From positions 248,001-312,000 of the forward strand of contig NZ_JTKH01000006.1 of NCBI RefSeq assembly GCF_000827885.1: 64,000 nt of DNA. The letters run 5' to 3'. A model generated the notes under the pieces. It saw only the letters and a program-made list of their open reading frames with translations, did no database searches and had not been told where the DNA came from. The DNA is from Vibrio renipiscarius. Its GTDB lineage: Bacteria > Pseudomonadota > Gammaproteobacteria > Enterobacterales > Vibrionaceae. Positions 46,571-55,339 of this stretch are shown here, one piece after another. The translations under genes and the position numbers were made by a program. Position 1 is the stretch's first letter. Every line of letters begins with the position of its first letter.

Positions 46571-46582
46571 TTATATTAGGTT
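46563..46582 (+). other. Left attachment site (attL)
   Basis: Junction of host T-arm GCAGGTTC with element end TTATATTAGGTT. With the right end (61728-61755) the shared core is GTTC, and the element ends are inverted repeats. See the att finding for the reconstructed sites. Confidence 0.8.
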
Positions 46583-46633
46583 ATTTCTGGTGTAACGGAT
46601 CAAGATGATTGACTAAAGGCTTTGTAACCTAAT
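46575..46633. repeat. Inverted repeat near the left end
   Basis: ATTAGGTTA (46575-46583) and its exact complement TAACCTAAT (46625-46633). The same AGGTT/AACCT word appears at the right end (61713-61735). Possible recombinase-binding arms. Confidence 0.6.
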
Positions 46634-46659
46634 TTGGTGAAATGAAGCGTACAAATGAT

Positions 46660-46688
46660 TTGAATTTCGTTTTTTAGCTAGATATAGT
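46660..46688 (+). promoter_or_regulatory. Promoter of the element-borne tRNA-Arg
   Basis: TTGAAT (46660-46665), 17-bp spacer, TATAGT (46683-46688), 16 bp before the tRNA 5' end. Both boxes and the distance fit a sigma-70 promoter. Confidence 0.6.
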
Positions 46689-46704
46689 TGAGAAACAAAA
46701 TAAA

Positions 46705-47018
46705 GCGCCCTTAGCTCAGTTGGATAGAGCACGTCCCTTCTAATTGGCTAGATTTTTCTAGCGTTCAGATTGGGCCTCTTTTTGGAAACGATAAGAGTGT
46801 AAGATGTCAAATTCGGGGAAACCTTACTTTAACGAGTTGGCAATCCCGAGCCAAGCCCAGTAATTTTGGGAAGGTGTAGAGACTAGACGGCATCTACCTA
46901 ACGCTTGCAAAGCTATGGTAAAGGTATAGTCCAGCGCACGAAGCCTTAATAGGTGGTAGCGAAAGCTATAGTGTGACGAAGGATGTGGTCGTAGGTTCGA
47001 ATCCTACAGGGCGTGCCA
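46705..47018 (+). tRNA. Element-borne tRNA-Arg (UCU) interrupted by a group I intron
   Basis: Exon 1 is 46705-46741 and exon 2 is 46979-47018, including encoded CCA; spliced length is 77 nt. The joined anticodon loop is CTTCTAA, with the intron after the third anticodon base (between positions 36 and 37). The two exons differ from the broken host copy by only one D-loop base (C to T) and one T-stem pair (GCAGG/CCTGC becomes GTAGG/CCTAC, a compensatory change). The gene has its own promoter upstream and terminator downstream, so it can replace the host gene if the intron splices. Confidence 0.92.
46742..46978 (+). ncRNA. Group I intron (IC3-like) inside tRNA-Arg
   Basis: A 237-nt intron without ORF. 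The 5' exon ends in U and the intron ends in G, as group I splicing requires. The core is nearly that of the Azoarcus tRNA-Ile intron: TGTCAAATTCGG, GAGCCAAGCC, then GGTGTAGAGACTAGACGGC and GGTATAGTCCAG. These give P3, P4 and P6 strands and the P7 pair (AGACTA with TAGTCC) that binds guanosine. P2 is CTCTT/AAGAG with a GAAA-containing loop. P9-like GGTAGCGAAAGCTAT follows. The P1 guide pairing appears short and was not settled by eye. Confidence 0.93.
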
Positions 47019-47024
47019 CTTTTA

Positions 47025-47061
47025 AGAGCCAGTATCTATTAATTTAGGTACTGGCTTTTTT
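47025..47061 (+). terminator. Terminator after the element-borne tRNA-Arg
   Basis: AGCCAGTA (47027-47034) pairs with TACTGGCT (47049-47056), followed by TTTTT. Confidence 0.8.
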
Positions 47062-47129
47062 GCATTTTCTTTCGACCGAAAACCTATTCCTTGTATTTAG
47101 ATCACAAACTGTGTAAAAAAACAGCCATC

Positions 47130-47206
47130 ATTGCACCATCATTGCACCACCATTGGTTTTTCTATTGTAGGATATACATAAGTTGAGGTTAATTTAGTGG
47201 TGCAAT
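47130..47206. promoter_or_regulatory. ATTGCACCA sites before the recombinase operon
   Basis: ATTGCACCA at 47130-47138 and 47141-47149, and its complement TGGTGCAAT at 47198-47206 touching the ribosome-site region of the first gene. The same word forms a perfect palindrome near the other end of the element (61596-61632). Possible operator or recombinase-accessory sites. Confidence 0.55.
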
Positions 47207-47212
47207 GGGAAG

Positions 47213-48649
47213 ATGGTTAGAAAAACAAAAAATGTTGTAAAAAGGGAACTCACCACACCAGGCGGTGTGATTTTTTATTCATTTGTTTCGAAAACCACAG
47301 GTTCAATTGTGGAGCTTGAAGAGCATATAAATAATCTGATATTGAACAACCAGCCATACAACACCGTCAAAGCGAAAGCTTCAGATTTAGCGAAGTTCTA
47401 TGATTTCTTCATTGAAGCATCAAATGTCCTCCACACACAGGCGTTTAAGGAAGAGCTTACGAAAAAACGTCATTACTCCTCTGCTTTTCATTTAAGAACC
47501 ACCCTGAATAATATTTTTAAAGCTTATCCTTCTTTTCTTATGGATGGAAAAAACTCAGAAAACCCACTTGCTAGAGTGTGCGCTATAAATCTTGATTCAA
47601 CCCCTCTGAGTAGAACATCAGCTAAACGTATGATTTCAAGTATGTGTGATTTTGTAACTGCATCAAATGCCCTTGAATACAGCATAGTGCAGCAGAGAAA
47701 GATGGATGGACTTATTAATGTAGATCAGCCATTTACTGCCGTTGGTGAAGAACTGGGTATGGTAAAAGAGATACAACCAAGTCAGCGTAAAGCGCTAATT
47801 GAGAACTCGTACTTAGCTGGTTGTATTTCGGGCGGAGCTAGGGTCTCGAAAATTAAAAACTTTTTCAAACTGCCCAGTGAGACCAAAAGCGAGGAACCTA
47901 AACACTTTCCAATGGATGCCATAGGGAAATTTCTCCTGAACACCAAAACTCATCGTGACAAATGTTTATATGCACTCTGCTTCGGTGGAGGGTTAAGAAT
48001 CTCTGAGGCTGCCAAGGTACGGTTTTGTGATTTGGATGTAATCAATGAAGAAGTTAAATTACACGATGAAGGTATAATTAGTTACCTTGAACTTGTTGAT
48101 TATAAATCAAAAAGTGGTAAGTCTGTAGAACACTTTCAGGTGACTTTTATAGAACCTTTTAAATCATTTTTCTTTGAAGAATTAACAAACTATTTAGATC
48201 AAGAAAGACCAGAGTCAAACTCTGAGTATGTCTTTTTACAAAGTCGATCCACAAAAAATAAGCAGACTGGTCTATTCGAATATCAACCCTACTATCGTTC
48301 TGCAAAGAGCACTATCAAGGAAGCGTGGGATTCAAACCTTGAGAGAGCTAGCTTAAATACAGATCCAAGGTTTGATTCACTTGGCACTCATTCAATGCGT
48401 CACTACTTCGGTGATTTCATGATCAATTACGCCCCTAACCCTATAGGTGGTAACGGCTACTCGCTTCTGGAAGTCCAATATTTTATGAGACACGCAGAAT
48501 CAAAGAGCACAAAGATTTACACCTCGCGCATTGACATTGAAAAAGTGCGCAAGGACACGCAAAAGATGAATGAAGTGATACTGAAAGCAATTCAATCTGG
48601 ACGCGAGCAAAACTTTATCTCAATAACAAATCAGGTTCACGATATATGA
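47213..48649 (+). CDS. Tyrosine recombinase A of the element
   Basis: A 478-aa integrase-type recombinase. The N-terminal ~225 residues are the core-binding region. The C-terminal catalytic domain has the full set Arg262 (GGLRISEA), His393 and Arg396 (HSMRHYF), His427 (MRHAES) and nucleophile Tyr436 (KIYT), with Lys300/303 as candidates for the beta-hairpin lysine. It is the first gene of the operon; its stop overlaps the next start as ATGA. The ATG has GGGAAG very close to it, so translation may be weak. It should catalyse excision and integration at the tRNA T-arm. Confidence 0.92.
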   Translation: MVRKTKNVVKRELTTPGGVIFYSFVSKTTGSIVELEEHINNLILNNQPYNTVKAKASDLAKFYDFFIEASNVLHTQAFKEELTKKRHYSSAFHLRTTLNNIFKAYPSFLMDGKNSENPLARVCAINLDSTPLSRTSAKRMISSMCDFVTASNALEYSIVQQRKMDGLINVDQPFTAVGEELGMVKEIQPSQRKALIENSYLAGCISGGARVSKIKNFFKLPSETKSEEPKHFPMDAIGKFLLNTKTHRDKCLYALCFGGGLRISEAAKVRFCDLDVINEEVKLHDEGIISYLELVDYKSKSGKSVEHFQVTFIEPFKSFFFEELTNYLDQERPESNSEYVFLQSRSTKNKQTGLFEYQPYYRSAKSTIKEAWDSNLERASLNTDPRFDSLGTHSMRHYFGDFMINYAPNPIGGNGYSLLEVQYFMRHAESKSTKIYTSRIDIEKVRKDTQKMNEVILKAIQSGREQNFISITNQVHDI

Positions 48650-51600
48650 TTTTTCTAGAAACCTTTACTCGGGTTAGCTTTAAGTCTCTCCTAGTTGAAT
48701 TTAAGTCTAAGATTAAAGAATATTGTAAAGAGGCTTACCCACCTGAATATCAGACAAATTATAGGGGGGCTAATGACGGTTCAGACCTTCTTCTTTCAGC
48801 ATTAAACAGAGAGTCAACCAAGCAACTTGACGAAATTAAGTTCTTTTTAATTCGCTGCGAAGAACTTGTTATAAAGGAATCCCGAGGCGACAGTATCGGG
48901 AGGTGCATGGATGTACTCGACGAGTTAATTCCATGGGAATCAAAGCCTAAAGTCAATGATATTTATAACCGATTGCATAATATGCGCTTGTTTTTGAGTT
49001 TTTTGGCTTTGAATAAGGTAATTAGGCTAAATCATATGTTTGGCTCCCACCCCAAAGCACTAATTGTCGCAGAGCGGATTGCTACCACAAAGCTAAGGCT
49101 CTTCATGCCTGTAATAGCTAATGATTTGTGGTTAGGTGCGACTAATAATCGCTTTAATAAACTTGGGGAACATATCGGAAGCGCCTCAATTATTACCCAC
49201 TATTCTGCTTATACTAAAGGTGTCGGTACAGATACGATTAATCAGTCTTTTAAAAGGCTGGCAGATGTTATCATCTCGAATGGAATAACTGATCTAAGTG
49301 AACTTAATACGGAAATTCTTTTGGATTATCACACTGATCTCCTTGAGTATTACAATGGTACGCCGCCTGGATATAATCTTAGGTTTGCAATTGATTTCCT
49401 AGTTGAATGCGGACTTATCGTTGATGCCAAATTTCACGACGAATTTAAACGTACTCCGAAGGACAATATCAAAAAGGCCGTGTCATCTTCAGTAAAAACC
49501 CACCCAGCTAAAAACAAGCTTGCTCGCACCTTTATCGGGGAATATGTCCAGAATGCTGAAGAGATTGTAGTTTCTAGACGAGATAAGAATACCATAGTTG
49601 ACTATGGATACTGGTCTGATTCTGGCGGTAGTGATTTTAACTTTTTCGCTGATAATCTTGACCAAAGCAATATTTGGATTGCAGCGCAACAAGATTATAT
49701 TCGAGCTTCTTCAGTTGAAGCTGGAACTAAGAAGCAGAAGAACACTCGTTTGAGTATATTCAACAAATACCTCTTTTCTTATCTACCATCGTATTTTAAG
49801 TCTGGGCTTTCGGGGAAATTCACTTATCCTGAAACTCCAAGTGAATTTATACATAGTTTGTATGTGCAGAGAAGTAACGTTTTCGAACTGCAAAATTCTG
49901 ATAAATTTGTAAATAATTTTCAGTATCCTGTATCTATACAACAATTTGTCTACGATATGACAGGTGCGGCTAGTAAAGCCAACACCGAAGGTAACAATAG
50001 CGGCAGGGATGCATTGGTTGTGATCAATGCCTTTTTTGATTATCTGACAGAGTTGGACTCAGGCATTGTTGGAAAATTCAGAAACCCTTTATCTGGTAAA
50101 GCAAAAGAAAAGGTTGGCAAAAGGTATACCAAAAACAGGAAATACGTTTTCAGTCTCACTTATTGGTTGGGATTGCGCTCATATGCAATGGCAGTTACCC
50201 ATCGGATACTGGATGACGTTCTTAACGCATTGAAGAATGGTGAAAACTGCCAACAATCAATTTATGTCCCTGAAGCGATTAACATCGATGGTGGCGATCA
50301 AAAAGCCATGGTTATTGGTCGAGTGTCGCTAGAGTCAATAACGAGGGTAAAACTTACCAAAGACGACAGCGTTATTTACACAAACGGTGTTAAAGACACT
50401 AGTATTTATATAAATAATCACATTCCATGGGCAATGATAACGCTGTTTTTGCACTCTGGACTTAGAAGATCTAACGCTCTCTGGTTAGATGAACGAGATT
50501 GTTTCTCTTATGTTGTGGAAGGCGCTGAATATCAGGAGATCGTGGTATCGACAGATAAAACGAAAACCAAACCATATAAGGTTTTGGTTCCTAATGAAGT
50601 GGTGACGCTATTAAAGAAAGTTGTTGAAATAAAACAGTTTGCAGCTAAATCCAACAAAAAACTAACAGAAGCAGTGCCTTACAATAATAGTGAGGATTCA
50701 AAATGGGGAGATATCTGCCCTATATTCCAAATTAAGGATTATCACGCTGATAATTCTGTACCGCACTGTTTCTCTGCGATAATTAATGAATACGAGAGTT
50801 TTTTAATTAGAAATAACGTAAGTTTTGAACCAACAACAATATATGCCCCTCAGTTGCATTATGCTCTCGATGAATTCGTTTACTTACGAGAGCATGGGGA
50901 TATTGACACGAAACCTTGCGAAATATCAGTTAAGTATCTTCTAGATCCTGAATTGGTGAAATTTATACCATTGGAAAAGAAGACGTTAGTTACTCCACAC
51001 TCATTACGTACGATGACTGATAGTGTGTTTGCGCCAATTGTTGGCGCAAAGGTAGTTGGTAAACTATTGACTGGCCAAACAGAATCTACCGTCGGCTACT
51101 ACACAAAGTTGTTGCCAGATAGTGCATCTAGAGATTTTATTAATCAAGTTGCGTACCTTGTGGCAGCCTCTAGAGAGGATGCTGCTTTAGTTACGGTGTC
51201 TGAGTCTCAAATTAATCAGGAGAGCTTTGAAAGTGATCTTAACAATTCGCCTCAGTCTACTATCAGTAAATATAACGCACAGTCCGTCAATTTCACATCG
51301 CCTGAAGGTGACGAAAAGCCGCTTAACGGATTAGCTGAGTTAGGGGCGGCTTATCACAGCAACATTGCTTATTTCCGCACACACATCTGCCCAATCGGTG
51401 GAAAATGTCCGAAAAAGGTTGTTACGGAAATTGGAGAGAAGCATTGTTACGTTTGTCCTTTGGCGGTAGTTACTAATAACCATCTCCCAGCGATCGCCGC
51501 TACCATCCGTGCTTTGTGCGATGACATTAAAAGCATCAACATAAAGTTGGATCACTTTAAAGACACAATGTATGAAATTGAAGTCGAAGAACTGGAACGA

Positions 51601-51990
51601 CAGAAGACTCAGTATGTTGTTGAAGCTTCGTATTGGTTAGCACGAAAGGATATCGCGGACCAATCTAATAATGGCAAAAATTCATATTATGTTTCGGACG
51701 AAGGCTTGGAGCTAATGCATGAAATTAAGCCAATAGATGCAAGCGATCAGGCAAAGCTATTTTTACGACTGAAAGAAACGGAAGGAGTCCCTACACTTCA
51801 AACGCAAACCTTATCTAATCAAGCGGCAAGATTGAGAAGGAAAGTCCAAGTGCTATCTAAGGATGGATGGGATGAAGCAGACGAGCTAACTGATATTGAA
51901 TACCTTGCTCAATTGTTTAATCTTAAAACTGAAATTCGAGGCATAAGCAATGAAGACAAAATGAAGATGCTTTTGCTTACAGAGGGATGA
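48646..51990 (+). CDS. Large tyrosine recombinase B with Cys cluster
   Basis: A 1114-aa protein, about twice the usual size. The first ~500 residues are unassigned, with two core-binding-like helical blocks. The catalytic fold lies at about residues 590-830: Arg607 (SGLRRSNALWL), Lys in STDKTKTKPYK, His785 and Arg788 (HSLR), Gln811 where the second His is usual, and Tyr818/Tyr819. A metal-binding-like cluster follows (Cys915, Cys921, His933/Cys934, Cys937). It is translationally coupled to gene A and comparable to the large second recombinase of Tn554-like or GInt-type systems, by analogy only. Confidence 0.85.
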   Translation: MIFLETFTRVSFKSLLVEFKSKIKEYCKEAYPPEYQTNYRGANDGSDLLLSALNRESTKQLDEIKFFLIRCEELVIKESRGDSIGRCMDVLDELIPWESKPKVNDIYNRLHNMRLFLSFLALNKVIRLNHMFGSHPKALIVAERIATTKLRLFMPVIANDLWLGATNNRFNKLGEHIGSASIITHYSAYTKGVGTDTINQSFKRLADVIISNGITDLSELNTEILLDYHTDLLEYYNGTPPGYNLRFAIDFLVECGLIVDAKFHDEFKRTPKDNIKKAVSSSVKTHPAKNKLARTFIGEYVQNAEEIVVSRRDKNTIVDYGYWSDSGGSDFNFFADNLDQSNIWIAAQQDYIRASSVEAGTKKQKNTRLSIFNKYLFSYLPSYFKSGLSGKFTYPETPSEFIHSLYVQRSNVFELQNSDKFVNNFQYPVSIQQFVYDMTGAASKANTEGNNSGRDALVVINAFFDYLTELDSGIVGKFRNPLSGKAKEKVGKRYTKNRKYVFSLTYWLGLRSYAMAVTHRILDDVLNALKNGENCQQSIYVPEAINIDGGDQKAMVIGRVSLESITRVKLTKDDSVIYTNGVKDTSIYINNHIPWAMITLFLHSGLRRSNALWLDERDCFSYVVEGAEYQEIVVSTDKTKTKPYKVLVPNEVVTLLKKVVEIKQFAAKSNKKLTEAVPYNNSEDSKWGDICPIFQIKDYHADNSVPHCFSAIINEYESFLIRNNVSFEPTTIYAPQLHYALDEFVYLREHGDIDTKPCEISVKYLLDPELVKFIPLEKKTLVTPHSLRTMTDSVFAPIVGAKVVGKLLTGQTESTVGYYTKLLPDSASRDFINQVAYLVAASREDAALVTVSESQINQESFESDLNNSPQSTISKYNAQSVNFTSPEGDEKPLNGLAELGAAYHSNIAYFRTHICPIGGKCPKKVVTEIGEKHCYVCPLAVVTNNHLPAIAATIRALCDDIKSINIKLDHFKDTMYEIEVEELERQKTQYVVEASYWLARKDIADQSNNGKNSYYVSDEGLELMHEIKPIDASDQAKLFLRLKETEGVPTLQTQTLSNQAARLRRKVQVLSKDGWDEADELTDIEYLAQLFNLKTEIRGISNEDKMKMLLLTEG

Positions 51991-51996
51991 GGCTTT

Positions 51997-52671
51997 ATGG
52001 CTGGTTTAATTGATGTAAAAGTGGAAACGGCTAATCGTAGAACTGATATGGTTAAAGAAATCCTCTCAGGTCTTGCGAGATCCCATGCTAGCTTTAAATC
52101 CGCTAGAAAACTTTCGGAGTTCATTGCGGAAAAGATGACTGAAAAAGGTGAGCGTATAGATAGCTCTACATTGAGGCGTAAGGGATCAAAATATAAAGAG
52201 TTAATTGATAATTATGTAGGAAAAAAGGCTAGTTCAAATGAAGTGGCTAACAATGTAGCAAGAGACTTAAAGTTAAGGCGACAAACAAAAAAAATTGAAG
52301 AACTTGAGGCTCTTATTAAAGATAGGAATCGTGAGTTGGGCGAGAAAGAGTCTGAAATTGAAACCGTGCTTATCGAATTGCATCAGGAGAAAAGCAAAAG
52401 TTTGTCTACAATAGCACCACCTAAGGCATCGACATATAACAAGAGCGAACTCACCAAGGCTAAGTTGATCATTGAGGAGCAAACAAAACAGCTAGAACAA
52501 CTTAGCCGCCAGCTTGATTTGGCGTGCAAGACGTTGAACCAAATAATGTTGGACTCTCACAAATCATACGTTGTCGATAATGGACAGTTTAAAGATACGG
52601 TCGCTAGTAATGAAGTCATGTTCCACAAAGGTAACTTAGAGAGATACTTTCTACTATATGGTTCAGAGTAA
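51997..52671 (+). CDS. Coiled-coil accessory protein C of the recombinase operon
   Basis: A 224-aa protein starting six bases after gene B. Residues 1-75 resemble a small DNA-binding helical domain (ILSGLARSHASFKSARKLSEFIAEKMTEKG). Residues about 95-185 form a long coiled coil. No catalytic residues are seen. Small coiled-coil partners (for example TnpC of Tn554) accompany paired recombinases and direct their orientation; the role here is inferred from place and shape. Confidence 0.7.
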   Translation: MAGLIDVKVETANRRTDMVKEILSGLARSHASFKSARKLSEFIAEKMTEKGERIDSSTLRRKGSKYKELIDNYVGKKASSNEVANNVARDLKLRRQTKKIEELEALIKDRNRELGEKESEIETVLIELHQEKSKSLSTIAPPKASTYNKSELTKAKLIIEEQTKQLEQLSRQLDLACKTLNQIMLDSHKSYVVDNGQFKDTVASNEVMFHKGNLERYFLLYGSE

Positions 52672-52739
52672 ATATCAAACTAGGTACAAAAAACTATACT
52701 TTTGTTAAACATTTACAGTGCCCATAGGAGCTAATACTT

Positions 52740-53177
52740 ATGGCAAATGGTCAGCAGAAAGCGCAGCAAAATCTAGAGGCTTTTGAGGTCTGGAAAGCCA
52801 CACAGACGGACGATGACTTAAAACAAATCGTGTTCAGAGGTCAGCTTAATCGTATCGAAGTGGCAAAGGGTATCGGTTGTGGTAAATCTGCTTTAAACCA
52901 AAATCCTGCTCTTAAAAATGCACTCAAAGAGCTAGAAAATGAACTGCGTGACCGAGGTGTTTTGCCAGATTTGACGGATTTCGCTAAAGAGAATGCGGAT
53001 AACCCCAATGTCTACGACAATTCGGCTAATCGTAAGTTACTAGACTCTAAGCGTCTGTCTTCATTAGAGGCTGAGAATATTGAACTGAAAGCCAAGATCA
53101 AGGAACTTGAAAAACGACTTGAGCGCTTCGGTGAGTTGTCAGAAACCTTATCCGAAATAGGGTTGATGCCACGATGA
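52740..53177 (+). CDS. Small coiled-coil protein D of the recombinase operon
   Basis: A 145-aa protein. The N-terminal half includes VFRGQLNRIEVAKGIGCGKSALNQNPALKNAL, which resembles a helix-turn-helix of the type found in small TnpC/GinD-like partners. The last ~45 residues form a short coiled coil (LSSLEAENIELKAKIKELEKRLER). It is translated just upstream of and overlapping the helicase start (ATGA). No known function. Confidence 0.65.
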   Translation: MANGQQKAQQNLEAFEVWKATQTDDDLKQIVFRGQLNRIEVAKGIGCGKSALNQNPALKNALKELENELRDRGVLPDLTDFAKENADNPNVYDNSANRKLLDSKRLSSLEAENIELKAKIKELEKRLERFGELSETLSEIGLMPR

Positions 53178-55339
53178 ATGTCACTTTCTATCAAGACCAG
53201 ATGCGTGTCACCAGCATCCCTTATCGCACGAATAAACTAGTGATATTCAGTGGTGTGCCGCTGGCGAAGGACTCTTATAAAACTAATAGCGGGAAGTATT
53301 ACGTCACAATCAAAGCCGACCCTGATAGCCTTCCTGTGCTCCCTACATTAGGCCAGCATTGGTCAGTTAAAGGCGCTCTCCAGATAAAAAATGTGGAGGT
53401 GGGTGATTATGTAATGCAGCAGCACACTTATGAATCACCTAAACATGTTGAATGCACTTTACCTGAAACTGGTGAGCAACTGATACGCTTTATCGCCAGA
53501 GAAAAAGACTTCAAAGGTATTGGCGAAAGCAAAGCTAGGGCGCTCTGGTCGCTTTTAGGTAAAGACCTGCATTCCACATTAACAAATGACACGACTGAAT
53601 CCAGAAAGCGTCTGACATCGATTCTGAGTGAAGATTCAGTAGATGCGCTCTTTAAGGGGTACGCCAAATACAAAAATTTGGCACATTGCAACTGGATGAG
53701 TGAGCACAACATCCCCGCCAGTGTGCAACAACGGCTACTCAAGTATCATGGCGGAGCCTCCATTGATGTTATCAAGGATAATCCTTACGCTCTGATGGGC
53801 TTTGGTCTTTCGTTTAATGATATTGAAGATATTATCAAGAAAACGCCCTTTCAGACCGATGTGGCGCAGGATGACCCAAGAAGGCTCAGCGCAGCATTGG
53901 AAATGGCGATTCGAAAGGAGATTGAAAAAGGTCATACCTATACTACTCATGCTAATGTGTGCCCTTATCTCGTTAAGTTACTGCAAGACAAAGCACTGGT
54001 CACTCAGGCGTTCCAATCAGGTCATGATAAAGCTCAGTACATTTTAAACCCCGATACAGGGGCTTACCATCCCACGGCGCAACTTCTGATGGAAAGCGTT
54101 GTTGCTAAACGACTTAGCATACTGATTAAACGAAATGGCTTGTATGATGAAAAGGCTAATATTGCTTATTGCTCGGCGGCTGCCGAGCTTCCCTACGACC
54201 TAACTCGTAAACAAATCGAAGCTGTAACAACATGCCTGGATCATTCCGTAAGTTGTATCACAGGCGGAGCTGGAACAGGCAAGACAACTGTACTAAGAAC
54301 TGCTCTCAGAGCTTACCATCAACTCGGATTTGAAATACACGCTGTGGCGCTCAGTGGTCGTGCTGCAATGAGGCTTCATGAATCAATCGGCTTTATTACT
54401 TCAACTATTGCTAAACTGCTGCGTGAAGAACCCATAGAACCAAGTGTAGATAAACCAAACCATCTACTAGTAATTGATGAAGCGAGTATGATTGATCTAC
54501 CGACCATGTATCGTCTTGTTAATCACATTCACCCTTCTGTACGAATGATATTCACTGGTGATCCTGAACAACTCCCACCGATAGGCTGTGGTAAGGTGCT
54601 TGCAGATATCGTAGAAGCCAAAACGGTCGCCAATACCATGCTAGATATAGTCAAAAGGCAAGAAGGCTCAACAGGCATTCCTGAATACTCAAAGTTCATC
54701 AATCAAGGTGTGATGCCTAAACAGTTAAGTACGAGCGCAATACACTTTCACGAAACCAGTAAAACAGACATTCCAAAAGTATGTAGCGAGCTTTACCAAG
54801 AATCTCCTGCAAATAGTCGTGTTATGGCTCCAACAAAAGCATTGGTATCAGAAATCAATAAACTCATCCAACAAGCGGTCAACTCAAGCAGCGACAGTCT
54901 TGAATTCGAAATCAATGGCGACAAATTCTTTCTACCTATCCGTCGTAATGATGCTGTGCTATTTACACAAAATCATTACGACAAAGGTATTCAGAATGGG
55001 TCTCTTGGCACACTCACTAGCGTCAAACCTTCTGATGGCAGTTACGGTGAAGTGACACTAGATACAGGTGAAAAGGTCGATATAAAACAATCAGTGCTCG
55101 ACTGTATGGAGTTGGGGTATGCAATCACACTGCACAAAGCCCAAGGCTCACAGTTTCCACGCATCATTATTGCCCTGCAAAAAGGAAGAATTGTAGATAG
55201 GGCTTGGCTCTATACGGCAATTACCAGAGCAGAAAGAGAAATTCATATTGTTGGCAGTAGTGATGACATGAAGCAAATTACCGAAGATCTTAGTCATTCT
55301 CATAAGCGAAATAGCTACTTGAAAGTGCTTTTGCAGTAG
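53174..55339 (+). CDS. RecD-like superfamily 1 helicase
   Basis: A 721-aa ATP-dependent 5'-3' type helicase resembling RecD2/TraA. The N-terminal ~340 residues include a helix-hairpin-helix-like part (FKGIGESKARALW). Walker A GGAGTGKTT is at residues 364-372 and Walker B LLVIDEASM at about 434-442. Motifs IV-VI follow (ITLHKAQGSQFPRIIIAL, LYTAITRAE). It overlaps gene D by four bases, so it belongs to the same operon. A helicase in a recombinase operon suggests processing of single strands during strand transfer or circle replication, an inference. Confidence 0.88.
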   Translation: MNVTFYQDQMRVTSIPYRTNKLVIFSGVPLAKDSYKTNSGKYYVTIKADPDSLPVLPTLGQHWSVKGALQIKNVEVGDYVMQQHTYESPKHVECTLPETGEQLIRFIAREKDFKGIGESKARALWSLLGKDLHSTLTNDTTESRKRLTSILSEDSVDALFKGYAKYKNLAHCNWMSEHNIPASVQQRLLKYHGGASIDVIKDNPYALMGFGLSFNDIEDIIKKTPFQTDVAQDDPRRLSAALEMAIRKEIEKGHTYTTHANVCPYLVKLLQDKALVTQAFQSGHDKAQYILNPDTGAYHPTAQLLMESVVAKRLSILIKRNGLYDEKANIAYCSAAAELPYDLTRKQIEAVTTCLDHSVSCITGGAGTGKTTVLRTALRAYHQLGFEIHAVALSGRAAMRLHESIGFITSTIAKLLREEPIEPSVDKPNHLLVIDEASMIDLPTMYRLVNHIHPSVRMIFTGDPEQLPPIGCGKVLADIVEAKTVANTMLDIVKRQEGSTGIPEYSKFINQGVMPKQLSTSAIHFHETSKTDIPKVCSELYQESPANSRVMAPTKALVSEINKLIQQAVNSSSDSLEFEINGDKFFLPIRRNDAVLFTQNHYDKGIQNGSLGTLTSVKPSDGSYGEVTLDTGEKVDIKQSVLDCMELGYAITLHKAQGSQFPRIIIALQKGRIVDRAWLYTAITRAEREIHIVGSSDDMKQITEDLSHSHKRNSYLKVLLQ

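Noticed and set aside
46742..46978. Intron region as random insertion or archaeal-type bulge-helix-bulge intron
   Set aside because: The conserved group I core, including the P7 strands, and the U/G splice ends are clear; no bulge-helix-bulge fits.
46514..47018. Simple tandem duplication of tRNA-Arg with one copy decayed
   Set aside because: The missing 3' end of the first copy is present intact at 61746-61765 and pairs with it (GCAGG/CCTGC), which shows splitting by insertion. The second copy has a different T-stem.
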